Assembly (NCBI RefSeq): GCF_020386635.1
Contig: NZ_CP081942.1
Coordinates: forward strand, 186,001-250,000
Length of the DNA stretch: 64,000 nt
From: Pseudomonas sp. MM211
Lineage (GTDB): Bacteria > Pseudomonadota > Gammaproteobacteria > Pseudomonadales > Pseudomonadaceae
Direction of reading: 5' to 3'
Below the pieces are notes generated by a model. That model saw nothing but the letters and a program-made list of their open reading frames with translations, was not told the origin of the DNA and searched no databases. The stretch's first letter is position 1; the number at the start of each line of letters is the position of its first letter. Both the position numbers and the translations under genes were made by a program. This document shows positions 55,720 to 63,394 of the stretch, one piece after another.

Positions 55720-56775
55720 TCAGACTGCGGCGTCGTAGAACAGCCGCGAGTCGCGCTGCTCAACCAGCGCCTGCTCGATGGCGGCCTGGTGCACCTCGTC
55801 GGCGTGCTCCTCGCGCGCTTCGGGCTGAATGCCCAGGCGTGCGAACAGCTGCATGTCCTTGTCGGCCTGGGGGTTGGCGGTGGTCAGCAGTTTTTCGCCG
55901 TAGAAAATCGAGTTGGCGCCGGCGAAGAACGCCAGGGCCTGCATCTGCTCGTTCATCGCCTCACGCCCGGCGGACAGGCGCACATGGGATTTCGGCATCA
56001 TGATGCGCGCCACCGCCAACATGCGGATGAAGTCGAAGGGATCGACATCTTCCTCGTTGGCCAGCGGCGTGCCCTCGACCTTGACCAGCATGTTGATCGG
56101 AACCGACTCCGGGTGCTCCGGCAGGTTGGCCAGCTGGATCAGCAGGCCGGCGCGGTCATCCAGCGACTCGCCCATGCCGAGGATGCCGCCGGAGCAGATT
56201 TTCATGCCGGCGTCGCGCACATAAGCCAGCGTCTGCAGGCGCTCGGAGTAGGTGCGGGTGGTGATGATGCTGCCGTAGAACTCCGGCGAGGTATCCAGGT
56301 TGTGGTTGTAGTAGTCGAGGCCCGCCTCAGCCAGGGCGGCGGTCTGCTCCTTGTCGAGCTTGCCCAGGGTCATGCAGGTTTCCAGGCCCAGGGCCTTCAC
56401 GCCTTCGACCATTTTCAGCACGTAGGGCATGTCCTTGGCGGACGGATGCTTCCAGGCCGCGCCCATGCAGAACCGGGTCGAACCGATGGCCTTGGCCTCG
56501 GCAGCCGCTTCCAGCACCTTCTGCACTTCCATCAGTTTCTGCTTGTCCAGGCCGGTGTTGTAGTGGCCGGACTGCGGACAGTACTTGCAGTCTTCAGGAC
56601 AGGCCCCGGTCTTGATCGACAGCAGCGTGGAGACCTGCACACGGTTGGCATCGAAATGCGCACGGTGCACGGTCTGGGCATGGAACAGCAGGTCATTGAA
56701 CGGTTGCTCGAACAGCGCCCGAACTTCCTTCAGGCTCCAATCGTGACGCAGAGTGGCGGCGGTACTAGCGCTCAT
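55720..56775 (-). CDS. bioB: Biotin synthase
   Basis: Radical-SAM enzyme inserting sulphur into dethiobiotin, 351 aa. The [4Fe-4S] SAM cluster motif is [11 protein letters not shown] and the [13 protein letters not shown] block is typical; the further residues for the auxiliary cluster ([25 protein letters not shown]) are all there. AAGGA lies eight bases before the ATG. First gene of bioBFHCD, and its promoter region contains a BirA-type operator that lies inside the comF reading frame. Confidence 0.97.
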   Translation of the reverse strand: MSASTAATLRHDWSLKEVRALFEQPFNDLLFHAQTVHRAHFDANRVQVSTLLSIKTGACPEDCKYCPQSGHYNTGLDKQKLMEVQKVLEAAAEAKAIGSTRFCMGAAWKHPSAKDMPYVLKMVEGVKALGLETCMTLGKLDKEQTAALAEAGLDYYNHNLDTSPEFYGSIITTRTYSERLQTLAYVRDAGMKICSGGILGMGESLDDRAGLLIQLANLPEHPESVPINMLVKVEGTPLANEEDVDPFDFIRMLAVARIMMPKSHVRLSAGREAMNEQMQALAFFAGANSIFYGEKLLTTANPQADKDMQLFARLGIQPEAREEHADEVHQAAIEQALVEQRDSRLFYDAAV

Positions 56776-56858
56776 GGGGGCAAGTCCTTATCTACAGGCG
56801 GCCTGCTACAGTCGTAAGCAGACCCAACACGGATGTGCGGCATAGTTAAGGAAGCGTC

Positions 56859-57596
56859 ATGCACTGTCAACCATCGACATTTATAAAGGTTTACAACTGG
56901 TTAAAAATAAAACAAACCTGTTCACTGTGTGACGATCCTGTCGACGCCGCCCTGCCACTGTGCACGGAATGCGATGCCGAGCTCCCGTGGCTCGGCCCAC
57001 ACTGCCAGGTCTGCGCCCTGCCCCTTGCCGTCGACGGCCTTACCTGCGGCGGCTGCCTGAAACGCCCACCTGCATTCAGCCGTGTCGAAGCGCCGTGGCG
57101 TTATGGCTTTCCTGTGGATGCGCTGATCAATCGCTTCAAGCATCAGGCTCGCTGGCCCATGGGCCGGCTGCTCGGCGACCTGCTCGCTCGCCATCTGGCG
57201 CATGCCTTCAGCGAAGGGCTGCCCAGGCCCGACGTATTGCTACCCGTACCGCTATCGCCCAAACGGCAGCGCCAGCGCGGTTTCAACCAGGCACAGATGC
57301 TGGCCCAGGTGGTCGGTCAGACGCTACAGATTCCCCAGCACAGCGACTGGCTACAGCGTATTGGCGACACCCCGGCTCAGCAGAAACTCGATGCAGCAGC
57401 CCGTCGCCGTAATCTGCGCGGTGCCTTTGCGGTGCTGCCCAAAGCGCAGGTGAACGCACAGCACGTGGCGCTGATCGATGACGTGCTGACCACGGGTGCC
57501 ACGACGCAGCAGCTTGCCCGCCTGCTGATCCGCGCCGGCGCGGCGCGCGTGGATGTCTACTGCCTGGCGCGTACACCTGCGCCGGGTGATCATTGA
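56859..57596 (+). CDS. comF: ComF-family phosphoribosyltransferase-like protein
   Basis: A 245-aa protein with an N-terminal zinc-binding segment (CSLCDDP, LCTEC, CQVC, CGGC: four CxxC pairs) and a PRTase domain with LLPVPLSPKRQRQRGFNQAQ and the PRPP loop VALIDDVLTTGATT. ComF proteins support DNA uptake in competent bacteria. ATG 56859 has AAGGA six bases upstream. The first residues MHCQPSTFIKVYNWLKIKQ are encoded by DNA that also contains the BirA operator (56864-56896). Divergent from bioB. Confidence 0.9.
   Translation: MHCQPSTFIKVYNWLKIKQTCSLCDDPVDAALPLCTECDAELPWLGPHCQVCALPLAVDGLTCGGCLKRPPAFSRVEAPWRYGFPVDALINRFKHQARWPMGRLLGDLLARHLAHAFSEGLPRPDVLLPVPLSPKRQRQRGFNQAQMLAQVVGQTLQIPQHSDWLQRIGDTPAQQKLDAAARRRNLRGAFAVLPKAQVNAQHVALIDDVLTTGATTQQLARLLIRAGAARVDVYCLARTPAPGDH
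56864..56896. promoter_or_regulatory. BirA (biotin repressor) operator of the bio operon
   Basis: CTGTCAACC (56864-56872), 15 bases, GGTTTACAA (56888-56896). The BirA consensus is TTGTAAACC-N14/15-GGTTTACAA; the right half is perfect and the left matches 7 of 9. It lies about 90 bases upstream of bioB and overlaps codons 2-13 of comF. Confidence 0.8.
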
Positions 57597-57653
57597 CGAG
57601 GGCTGGAGCGTCACGCACAGTGGCCAACCCTCGTGATTAGCACTGCCCTGCCC

Positions 57654-58418
57654 ATGACCACCCTCTCTCTGCTCGCCCAGCACGTGACCCGCCGCCCGCA
57701 ACGCATCGCCTTGCTCGAACAGATTGCCGAGCAGGGCTCGATCACCCGCGCGGCCAAGGCGGCGGGTATGAGCTACAAGGCAGCCTGGGATGCCATCGAC
57801 GAGCTGAACAACCTGGCCGATCAGCCACTGGTAGCCCGTAGCGTGGGCGGCAAAGGCGGTGGCGGCGCAAGGCTGACGCCGGCCGGTGAACGCCTGCTGC
57901 AGTTGCACCAGCGCCTGCAGGCCATTCAAGCCGAAGTGCTGCAGGCCGCCGAAGACGACACCGACCTGCAGGTGCTCGGCCGCCTGATGCTGCGTACCAG
58001 CGCGCGCAACCAGCTCAGCGGTCGGGTAAGAACGATCCAGCCGCAAGGCGGTAACGATCTGATCGACATCGAGCTGCCCGGAGGCTCGTCGATCCAGGCA
58101 CAGATCACCCGCAGCAGCACCCAGCATTTGCAGCTAGAGCCCCATGCTCCCTTGATGGTGTTGATCAAGGCCGGCTGGCTGCAGCTCAGTGCGCCAAGCC
58201 AGGAGGCCGATCCGAATCTCAACGAGTTACAGGGGACTATCGAGCAGATTCTGCTCGAGGTCGACGGCCCCTGCGAAGTGCGCATTGCCCTACCCAATGG
58301 GCAAACGCTGTGCGCCCAGGCCTATGCGGAGCAGCTCGCCAGTCAGCATTTGCTAATAGGGAGCCCGGTGCGGGCGCAGTTCGCCGCCGGCCATGTGTTG
58401 TTGGGCACGCAAATTTAG
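57654..58418 (+). CDS. modE: Molybdate-responsive regulator ModE
   Basis: A 254-aa transcription factor. N-terminal LysR-like winged HTH (RIALLEQIAEQGSITRAAKAAGMSYKAAWDAIDELN) and the GGKGGGGARLTPAG wing. Two C-terminal MOP domains follow: LMLRTSARNQLSGRVRTIQPQGGNDLIDIEL, and a second less typical one ending LIGSPVRAQFAAGHVLLGTQ. When bound to molybdate ModE represses modABC and activates molybdoenzyme genes. I chose ATG 57654 (MTTLSLLAQH); a GTG at 57633 is in frame. The modABC genes are not in this window. Confidence 0.92.
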   Translation: MTTLSLLAQHVTRRPQRIALLEQIAEQGSITRAAKAAGMSYKAAWDAIDELNNLADQPLVARSVGGKGGGGARLTPAGERLLQLHQRLQAIQAEVLQAAEDDTDLQVLGRLMLRTSARNQLSGRVRTIQPQGGNDLIDIELPGGSSIQAQITRSSTQHLQLEPHAPLMVLIKAGWLQLSAPSQEADPNLNELQGTIEQILLEVDGPCEVRIALPNGQTLCAQAYAEQLASQHLLIGSPVRAQFAAGHVLLGTQI

Positions 58419-58506
58419 AGCACCTGCAATGGCCGGGCTAAAGCCATCGAGCCGAAACAGGTCGCCTTGGTAGTTGGGTGAAGCCCATCTACCTACAAGC
58501 GCATAT

Positions 58507-58533
58507 AAAAAAGCCCGCAGGCAGCGGGCTTTT
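58507..58533. terminator. Terminator between modE and nadE
   Basis: AAAAGCCCGC-AGGCA-GCGGGCTTTT with A and T runs on both flanks; works for the leftward nadE gene and probably for modE as well. Upstream, GTAGTTGGG-TGAAG-CCCATCTAC (about 58471-58493) is a degenerate palindromic repeat. Confidence 0.88.
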
Positions 58534-58547
58534 CTACGGCAGGATCC

Positions 58548-59375
58548 TCAAGGCACCAGCGGTAGCTCGCGTTTGTGCTGGGTCTTGTCGTAGGTCTGCA
58601 CGATGGCCTGATAGGCCGACTCGTTGACGGGCTTGCCCTGCAGGAAGGCATCGATGTCTTCGTAGCTGACGCCGTGCACCTGCTCATCCGGAATGCCGGG
58701 GCGTTCGTCTTCCAGATCCGCTGTCGGCACCTTCGAGAAGACCGCTGCCGGAGCGCCGAGGCGTTCAGCGATCTGCCGCACCTGGCCTTTGACCAGACCG
58801 CTCAATGGCGCCAGGTCGCAGGCGCCGTCACCGAACTTGGTGAAGAAGCCCATCACCGCTTCCGCCGCATGGTCGGTGCCGATGACCAGGCCATTGCGCG
58901 CGTTGGCCACGGTGTATTGAGCCAGCATGCGCATCCGCGCCTTGGTATTGCCGAGCACGAAGTCACGGCGCGACGAGGCCAGCACGCCCAGTTCGGGGAT
59001 CTGCCCGGCCAGCCCTGCCACTGCCGGAGCGATGTCTATGGTCAGCACTTCGTCCGCGGCGATGAAGGCAAGCGCGGTCTGGGCATCGGCCTCGTCGTGC
59101 TGGACGTTGTGCGGCAGGCGGATGGCGACGAAACGGTAGCTCTGATCCTGCGTTTCGCTGCGCAACTGCTCAACGGTGAGCTGTGCCAGGCGCCCGGCGG
59201 TAGAAGAATCGACGCCGCCGCTGATTCCCAGCACCAGCACCTTGGTGTGCGAGGCGGCCAGAGTGGCCTTGATGAACGCGATACGCCCGGCGATCTCGGC
59301 GTCCACATCGGCCGGCGAGGAGAACGGGGCGATGACGCCCAGGGCGGTGGCGATTTCGGCTTGTCGGTTGCTCAT
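58548..59375 (-). CDS. nadE: NH3-dependent NAD+ synthetase
   Basis: Final step of NAD synthesis, amidating nicotinate adenine dinucleotide with ammonia; 275 aa. The ATP-pyrophosphatase P-loop is [17 protein letters not shown], and [23 protein letters not shown] and [17 protein letters not shown] are the family blocks. No glutaminase domain, so ammonia-dependent. Same strand and order (nadE-pncB-pncA) as PA4920-PA4918, but separated from pncB by a repeat-like element. Confidence 0.96.
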   Translation of the reverse strand: MSNRQAEIATALGVIAPFSSPADVDAEIAGRIAFIKATLAASHTKVLVLGISGGVDSSTAGRLAQLTVEQLRSETQDQSYRFVAIRLPHNVQHDEADAQTALAFIAADEVLTIDIAPAVAGLAGQIPELGVLASSRRDFVLGNTKARMRMLAQYTVANARNGLVIGTDHAAEAVMGFFTKFGDGACDLAPLSGLVKGQVRQIAERLGAPAAVFSKVPTADLEDERPGIPDEQVHGVSYEDIDAFLQGKPVNESAYQAIVQTYDKTQHKRELPLVP

Positions 59376-59387
59376 GGTGTCTCTCCC

Positions 59388-59529
59388 TTAGAACGTGTTC
59401 TGGATCTTGCGAGCTAGAGCCCGGCTAGGAAAAAAGAGGTGAGGAAGCGGAGTGTACTTTTGTACATGAGCATTCCGAACCTGTTTTTGACGCCGCCGGG
59501 CCGACGCGCAGCTGATCCTGAATAGGTTA
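59388..59529. repeat. MITE-like element between nadE and pncB
   Basis: About 140 bases with imperfect terminal inverted repeats: AACGTGTTCTGGATC at the left end and, on the other strand, AACCTATTCAGGATC at the right end (11 of 15 match). Inside is a perfect small palindrome TGTAC-TTTT-GTACA (about 59453-59466) and a GC-rich block (GACGCCGCCGGGCCGACGCG). No coding potential. The layout is that of a miniature mobile or BIME-like repeat; I have the impression similar sequences recur in Pseudomonas genomes but cannot verify it here. Confidence 0.5.
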
Positions 59530-60741
59530 TTAGTTCGCTTCGAGGCGAAAAACATGCTTCAGATAGGTCACGAAGTTCGGGTCGCGGCACTGGGTCTTGC
59601 CGGGTGTATCGGAGATCTTCGCCACCGGCTGGCCGTTGCAGTCGATCATCTTGATGACGATGTTCATCGGTTCGACACCCTGAATGTCGCAGGTCAGGTT
59701 GGTACCGATGCCGAAGCTGACGTTAATGCGATCATGCAGCGCGCGATACAGTTCCAGAGCCTTGGGCATGGTCAGACCGTCGGAGAAGATCAGCGTCTTG
59801 CCCTGCGGGTCGATGCCGAGTTTCTCATAGTGCGCGATGGCCTTTTCGGCCCACTGCAAAGGGTCACCGGAGTCGTGACGCAAGCCATCGAACAGCTTGG
59901 CGAAGTACAGATCGAAGTCCTCGAGAAAGCTGGACATGCCGATGGTGTCGGTCAGGGCGATGCCGAGCAGGCCGCGGTATTCCTTGACCCAGCACTCCAG
60001 CGCCACCTTCTGGCTGTCGATCAACCGCGGGCCCAGTTGCTGGTGCGCCATGAACCATTCGTGGGCCATGGTGCCGATCGGCTTGAGGTCGAATTCACGG
60101 GCCAGGTGCACGTTGCTGGTACCCACGAAGCGGCCCGGGAAATCGCGCTTGAGGATGTGTACCACCTCTTCCTGCACCCGGTAGGAAAAGCGCCGACGCG
60201 TGCCAAAATCCGCAAGCTGGAAATCTGCCAGCTCAGCGGCCGAGGCTTCTCCCTTGAGCCAGTCGAGCTTCTCGTAGAGCCGCTCGCGAACCTGCTCGAT
60301 CACCACTTCGCGGTAACGGTAGCGGTTGCGCACTTCCGAGACGATGGCCAGCAGCGGGATCTCATAGAGGATCACGTGCAGCCAGGGCCCGCGCACCCGG
60401 ATCGCCAACTGGCCGGCTGCGTCAGTACCGACGTGCACGTAGCGCATGTTGAAACGGAACAGGCTGAGGAAGCGGATGAAGTCGGCCTTGATGAAGGGGA
60501 TCTTCTCCAGGTAGGCCAGTTGATCCGGGGTGATCGAGGTGTTGACCAGTTGCTCGATCTGGTAGCGGATCTCCGCCAGATACGGCGTCAGATCCTCGTT
60601 GCTGCGGCAACGGAACTCCCACTCCACTTCGGCGTTGGGGTAGTTGTGCAGCACCGCCTGCATCATGGTCAGCTTGTAGAAGTCGGTGTCCAGCAGGTTC
60701 TGGATGATGCTGGGGGCGAATACGCTCTCACTCATGGTCAC
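59530..60741 (-). CDS. pncB: Nicotinate phosphoribosyltransferase
   Basis: Preiss-Handler pathway enzyme converting nicotinate and PRPP to nicotinate mononucleotide with ATP; 403 aa. [32 protein letters not shown] is the family N-terminus; the phosphorylated His lies in [36 protein letters not shown] and [10 protein letters not shown] follow. The start overlaps the pncA stop, so both are translated together. MTMSES gives two possible Met starts. Confidence 0.96.
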   Translation of the reverse strand: MTMSESVFAPSIIQNLLDTDFYKLTMMQAVLHNYPNAEVEWEFRCRSNEDLTPYLAEIRYQIEQLVNTSITPDQLAYLEKIPFIKADFIRFLSLFRFNMRYVHVGTDAAGQLAIRVRGPWLHVILYEIPLLAIVSEVRNRYRYREVVIEQVRERLYEKLDWLKGEASAAELADFQLADFGTRRRFSYRVQEEVVHILKRDFPGRFVGTSNVHLAREFDLKPIGTMAHEWFMAHQQLGPRLIDSQKVALECWVKEYRGLLGIALTDTIGMSSFLEDFDLYFAKLFDGLRHDSGDPLQWAEKAIAHYEKLGIDPQGKTLIFSDGLTMPKALELYRALHDRINVSFGIGTNLTCDIQGVEPMNIVIKMIDCNGQPVAKISDTPGKTQCRDPNFVTYLKHVFRLEAN

Positions 60742-61381
60742 TCTCCTCGAGGCGGGCCAACTCGTTGTCGAGCGCTCCGCTGTCGGCGCAGATGATGATG
60801 CCCTGCGCGCGCATCTGGTCGATGGCTTGCGTTGCGCCGGCTTCGGAAATGGCCCGGCAGGCCGGAAGATACAGCAACACCTGGAAGCCGGCGCTGCGCA
60901 ATTGCAATGCGGTGTTCTGCACGCAGAAATCCAGGGCTAGGCCGCCGACCACCAGTGCATCCACACCGGCGACCTTCAGGTATTCGATGACGCCCGTACT
61001 GCGCTTGCCGGCCAGGTCGTGGAAGCAGGCGCCGTAGGGGTGTAGATCGGGCTCGACGCCCTTCCAGACGAAAAAGTCGTAGTCGATCGGTGCAGGCAGT
61101 CCGTCCAACAGCTCGAAGCCAGGCGTACCCGGTACGCAGTGGCTGACCCAAGTCAGGTCGGCATTGGCATGGCTCAGGGGCTGCAGCATCTGCTCATGAC
61201 GCTCCACCACCCAGATGGCGTTGGGGGCATGGGCGTCTTTGCTGCCCAAACGCAGGGTGCCACGACGCGCCATGTCGTTGAGCGGCGCGGCGATCTCATG
61301 GCCGCCGGCCACAGGCAGTTCATCGGGGCACAGGTTGGTGAAGCCCTTTTGTGCATCGACATCGAACGTGGCGATCTTCAT
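60728..61381 (-). CDS. pncA: Nicotinamidase (PncA-like cysteine hydrolase)
   Basis: Deamidates nicotinamide to nicotinate, feeding pncB; 217 aa from ATG 61381 ([19 protein letters not shown]). Catalytic triad of the isochorismatase fold: Asp in FDVDAQKGF, Lys in FFVWKGV, nucleophilic Cys in [12 protein letters not shown]. The metal-binding positions of this family appear as SKDAHAPNA. Divergent from the adenylyltransferase gene across a 99-base region with two inverted repeats. Confidence 0.9.
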   Translation of the reverse strand: MKIATFDVDAQKGFTNLCPDELPVAGGHEIAAPLNDMARRGTLRLGSKDAHAPNAIWVVERHEQMLQPLSHANADLTWVSHCVPGTPGFELLDGLPAPIDYDFFVWKGVEPDLHPYGACFHDLAGKRSTGVIEYLKVAGVDALVVGGLALDFCVQNTALQLRSAGFQVLLYLPACRAISEAGATQAIDQMRAQGIIICADSGALDNELARLEESDHE

Positions 61382-61417
61382 CTGACACCTCCTACTGGTG
61401 GAGCCGCATCGCTGCGG

Positions 61418-61461
61418 GGTGGAAACATATTCCACCAGGTGTATTATATCTGTCAACACCT
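61418..61461. promoter_or_regulatory. Two abutting inverted repeats, candidate NrtR operators
   Basis: GGTGGAA-ACATA-TTCCACC (61418-61436, 7-bp arms) is followed without gap by AGGTGT-N13-ACACCT (61437-61461, 6-bp arms). Their centres are about 22 bp apart. TATTAT between the second pair of arms can serve as a -10 for the rightward genes. Location between divergent pncA and nadD2-nrtR makes NrtR the likely ligand; the match to an NrtR consensus was not checked. Confidence 0.5.
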
Positions 61462-61480
61462 GCTCACGAGGAGATTCGCG

Positions 61481-62062
61481 ATGCTGTCGTCATCACTCCA
61501 GACCTTTGCCGCGGCCAGTGCCCAGCCAACACCGCAACACTTCGCCATGGCCATATACGGTGGCGCCTTCGATCCGCCCCACGCCGGCCACGCCAGCGTC
61601 ATCCAACGCGCGCTGGACGTAGCGGATCGAGTGGTGGTGGTGCCCAGCTACCGGCACGCCGATGCCAAGCGCATGGCGGCCTTCGAGCTGCGTTGTACCT
61701 GGGTCGAACGTCTGGCGGAACGCTTCGGCGAACGCGTGGTGTGCTCTACCGTGGAGCGCCAGCTGGGTGCTGATGGCAACGTGATCTACAGCTACGACCT
61801 GATGAACCACATCGCCCGGCAGCATCAGTTGCCAGCGCATCGCCTGGCACTGGTGATCGGCGAGGACAACCTCACTCGCCTGACCACCTTTTACCGGGCA
61901 GCGGAATTGCGCGAGCGGTTCGGCCTGCTGGTGGCGAATGTGGAGATGACCGTGCACAGCAGCGCGATTCGCGCGATGATCGCTGCCGGGCAAACGATCC
62001 CTGAGGCCTGGCAGCTGCCGGAAATCCAGGCCGACATGACGATTTACAGGAGGGCGATGTGA
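61481..62062 (+). CDS. Nicotinate-nucleotide adenylyltransferase-like protein (NadD2/NadM type)
   Basis: A 193-aa nucleotidyltransferase. YGGAFDPPHAGHASVIQRAL carries the HxGH active-site motif; VVVVPSYRHADAKRMAAFELRCTWVE and the C-terminal VHSSAIRAMIAAGQ (the SSTxxR-like motif) complete the family pattern. It probably makes NaAD or NAD from mononucleotides. ATG 61481 has GAGGAG upstream; the first 22 residues before MAIYGG are unusual. The counterpart in P. aeruginosa is PA4917. It shares its stop with the GTG of nrtR. Confidence 0.88.
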   Translation: MLSSSLQTFAAASAQPTPQHFAMAIYGGAFDPPHAGHASVIQRALDVADRVVVVPSYRHADAKRMAAFELRCTWVERLAERFGERVVCSTVERQLGADGNVIYSYDLMNHIARQHQLPAHRLALVIGEDNLTRLTTFYRAAELRERFGLLVANVEMTVHSSAIRAMIAAGQTIPEAWQLPEIQADMTIYRRAM

Positions 62063-62769
62063 GTTCTGCGGAAGTACTGGCGAGTGTCGACCTGATCGCC
62101 TTGCGCATGGATGCCGAGAGCCGGCAGCTGCACCTTTTGTTGCACCGCCGCGAGCGGGAGCCCTTCCTCGGGCAATGGGCGCTGCCAGGGGTGATCGTCA
62201 ACGGCAGCACTCAGGATGCGAACCTGGAGGCCGCTGCCCACCGCGTACTGCGTGACAAGGCCCAGGTTGTGCCTCGGCACCTGGAACAGGTCGGCACCGA
62301 GGGCAGCGCCAACCGTGATCCACGGGGCTGGTCGATGAGCACCTACTACCTGGCGCTGCTGGCCCCGGACACCGAAACGGCCGATGACGGCCTGCGTTTC
62401 GTGCCGCTGGAAGAGGTGCTGGACGGGCGCATCGCCCTGCCCTTCGACCACGGGGATCTGGTGCGCCTCAGCCTGGAGCGCCTGGCGGGCAAATCGGTGT
62501 ACACCAGCCTGCCCCTGTACCTCGCCCCGCCACGCTTCACCGTGCTCGACGCCCTGAATGCAGCCCAGGCCTGCCTGGGCACGACGATCAACAACACCTC
62601 GCTGCGCAAACGTCTGGAGCGCATGAAGGAAGCCGGCTGGATTCGCGACACCGGGGAAAAGAACTTCCCGAAAATGGGCCGCCCCCAGCAGCTCTGGGAG
62701 CTGACCGAGCAGGCCAACGGCGTGTTCGTGTTCGACCGCAGCCTGCTGGCGGAGCGCACAGGTATTTGA
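62059..62769 (+). CDS. nrtR: Nudix-related transcriptional regulator NrtR
   Basis: Repressor of NAD salvage genes that senses ADP-ribose-type ligands; 236 aa from GTG 62059. The N-terminal Nudix-like domain (about 10-140: LLHRREREPFLGQWALPGVIV) has a degenerate Nudix box (AAAHRVLRDKAQV), so hydrolase activity is unlikely. The C-terminal winged HTH contains TSLRKRLERMKEAGWIRDTGEKNFPKMGRPQQLWEL, the NrtR signature. It overlaps the adenylyltransferase gene by four bases, and its target is probably the divergent region at 61418-61461. Confidence 0.93.
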   Translation: MSSAEVLASVDLIALRMDAESRQLHLLLHRREREPFLGQWALPGVIVNGSTQDANLEAAAHRVLRDKAQVVPRHLEQVGTEGSANRDPRGWSMSTYYLALLAPDTETADDGLRFVPLEEVLDGRIALPFDHGDLVRLSLERLAGKSVYTSLPLYLAPPRFTVLDALNAAQACLGTTINNTSLRKRLERMKEAGWIRDTGEKNFPKMGRPQQLWELTEQANGVFVFDRSLLAERTGI

Positions 62770-62825
62770 TCTCGCCGCTCGGAGCGACTCGAATGCTGCT
62801 GATTATGAAGGGCAGCAGAGTAGCG

Positions 62826-62939
62826 TAAGCGGACATCGGGCTCTGCTGATTTTGTGGGAGCGGCTTTAGCCGCGATTGTGCCTGTCTAGGCGTAAAGAGC
62901 TCGCGGCTAAAGCCGCTCCCACGAGGGATGTCCGCTTTA
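62826..62939. repeat. Nested REP pair (REPIN-like), copy 2
   Basis: Inner inverted pair TTGTGGGAGCGGCTTTAGCC (from about 62851) and GGCTAAAGCCGCTCCCACGA; outer arms TAAGCGGACATC (62826-62837) and GATGTCCGCTTTA (62927-62939). Same nested design and the same CGTAAAGAGCTCGCGGCTAAAG-type spacer as the element at 6910-7046. It lies between the convergent nrtR and AhpD-like genes. Confidence 0.8.
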
Positions 62940-62958
62940 ATTTTTTAGCGTCTGCGGG

Positions 62959-63390
62959 CTACTGCCGCATGCCAATCGCCAGCCGATTGAAGGCGTTCAT
63001 CAGCGAGATGGCAAAGGTCAGGTCGCTTATCTGCGTATCGTCGAAATGCGCCTTGAGCGGCTCGAAGACCTCATCCGGCGCGTGAGTCTGCGCGATGTCG
63101 GTCAGCGACTCGGCCCAGGCCAACGCCGCCCGCTCGGCATCACTGAAGTGCGCGCTGATGCGCCAGCCGGCCAGGCTGTCCAGTTTGACCTGCGTGGTGC
63201 CACCCTGACGCAAAGCCTTGGCATGCATTTCCAGGCAGAAGGCGCAGCCGTTGATCTGCGAAATGCGCAGGTACACCAGCTCGATCAGTGGCAGGCCCAG
63301 GCTGCTGGCAGCCAGGGCGTTCTTGGTGGCCAGCAGGCCTTTGTAGGCGTCGGGTGAGAGCTGGCTGTAGGGCAGGCGCAAGGTGGTCAT
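62959..63390 (-). CDS. AhpD-like carboxymuconolactone decarboxylase family protein
   Basis: A 143-aa protein from ATG 63390 (MTTLRLPYSQLSPDAYKGLL). LVYLRISQINGCAFCLEMHAKALRQGG holds the CxxC...H motif of alkylhydroperoxidase AhpD-like proteins, which act in peroxide reduction or as disulphide-linked partners. The rest is all-helical. It starts four bases after the azoreductase stop, so the pair is probably one transcript. A longer frame to 63456 is not supported. Confidence 0.88.
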   Translation of the reverse strand: MTTLRLPYSQLSPDAYKGLLATKNALAASSLGLPLIELVYLRISQINGCAFCLEMHAKALRQGGTTQVKLDSLAGWRISAHFSDAERAALAWAESLTDIAQTHAPDEVFEPLKAHFDDTQISDLTFAISLMNAFNRLAIGMRQ

Positions 63391-63394
63391 GGCG

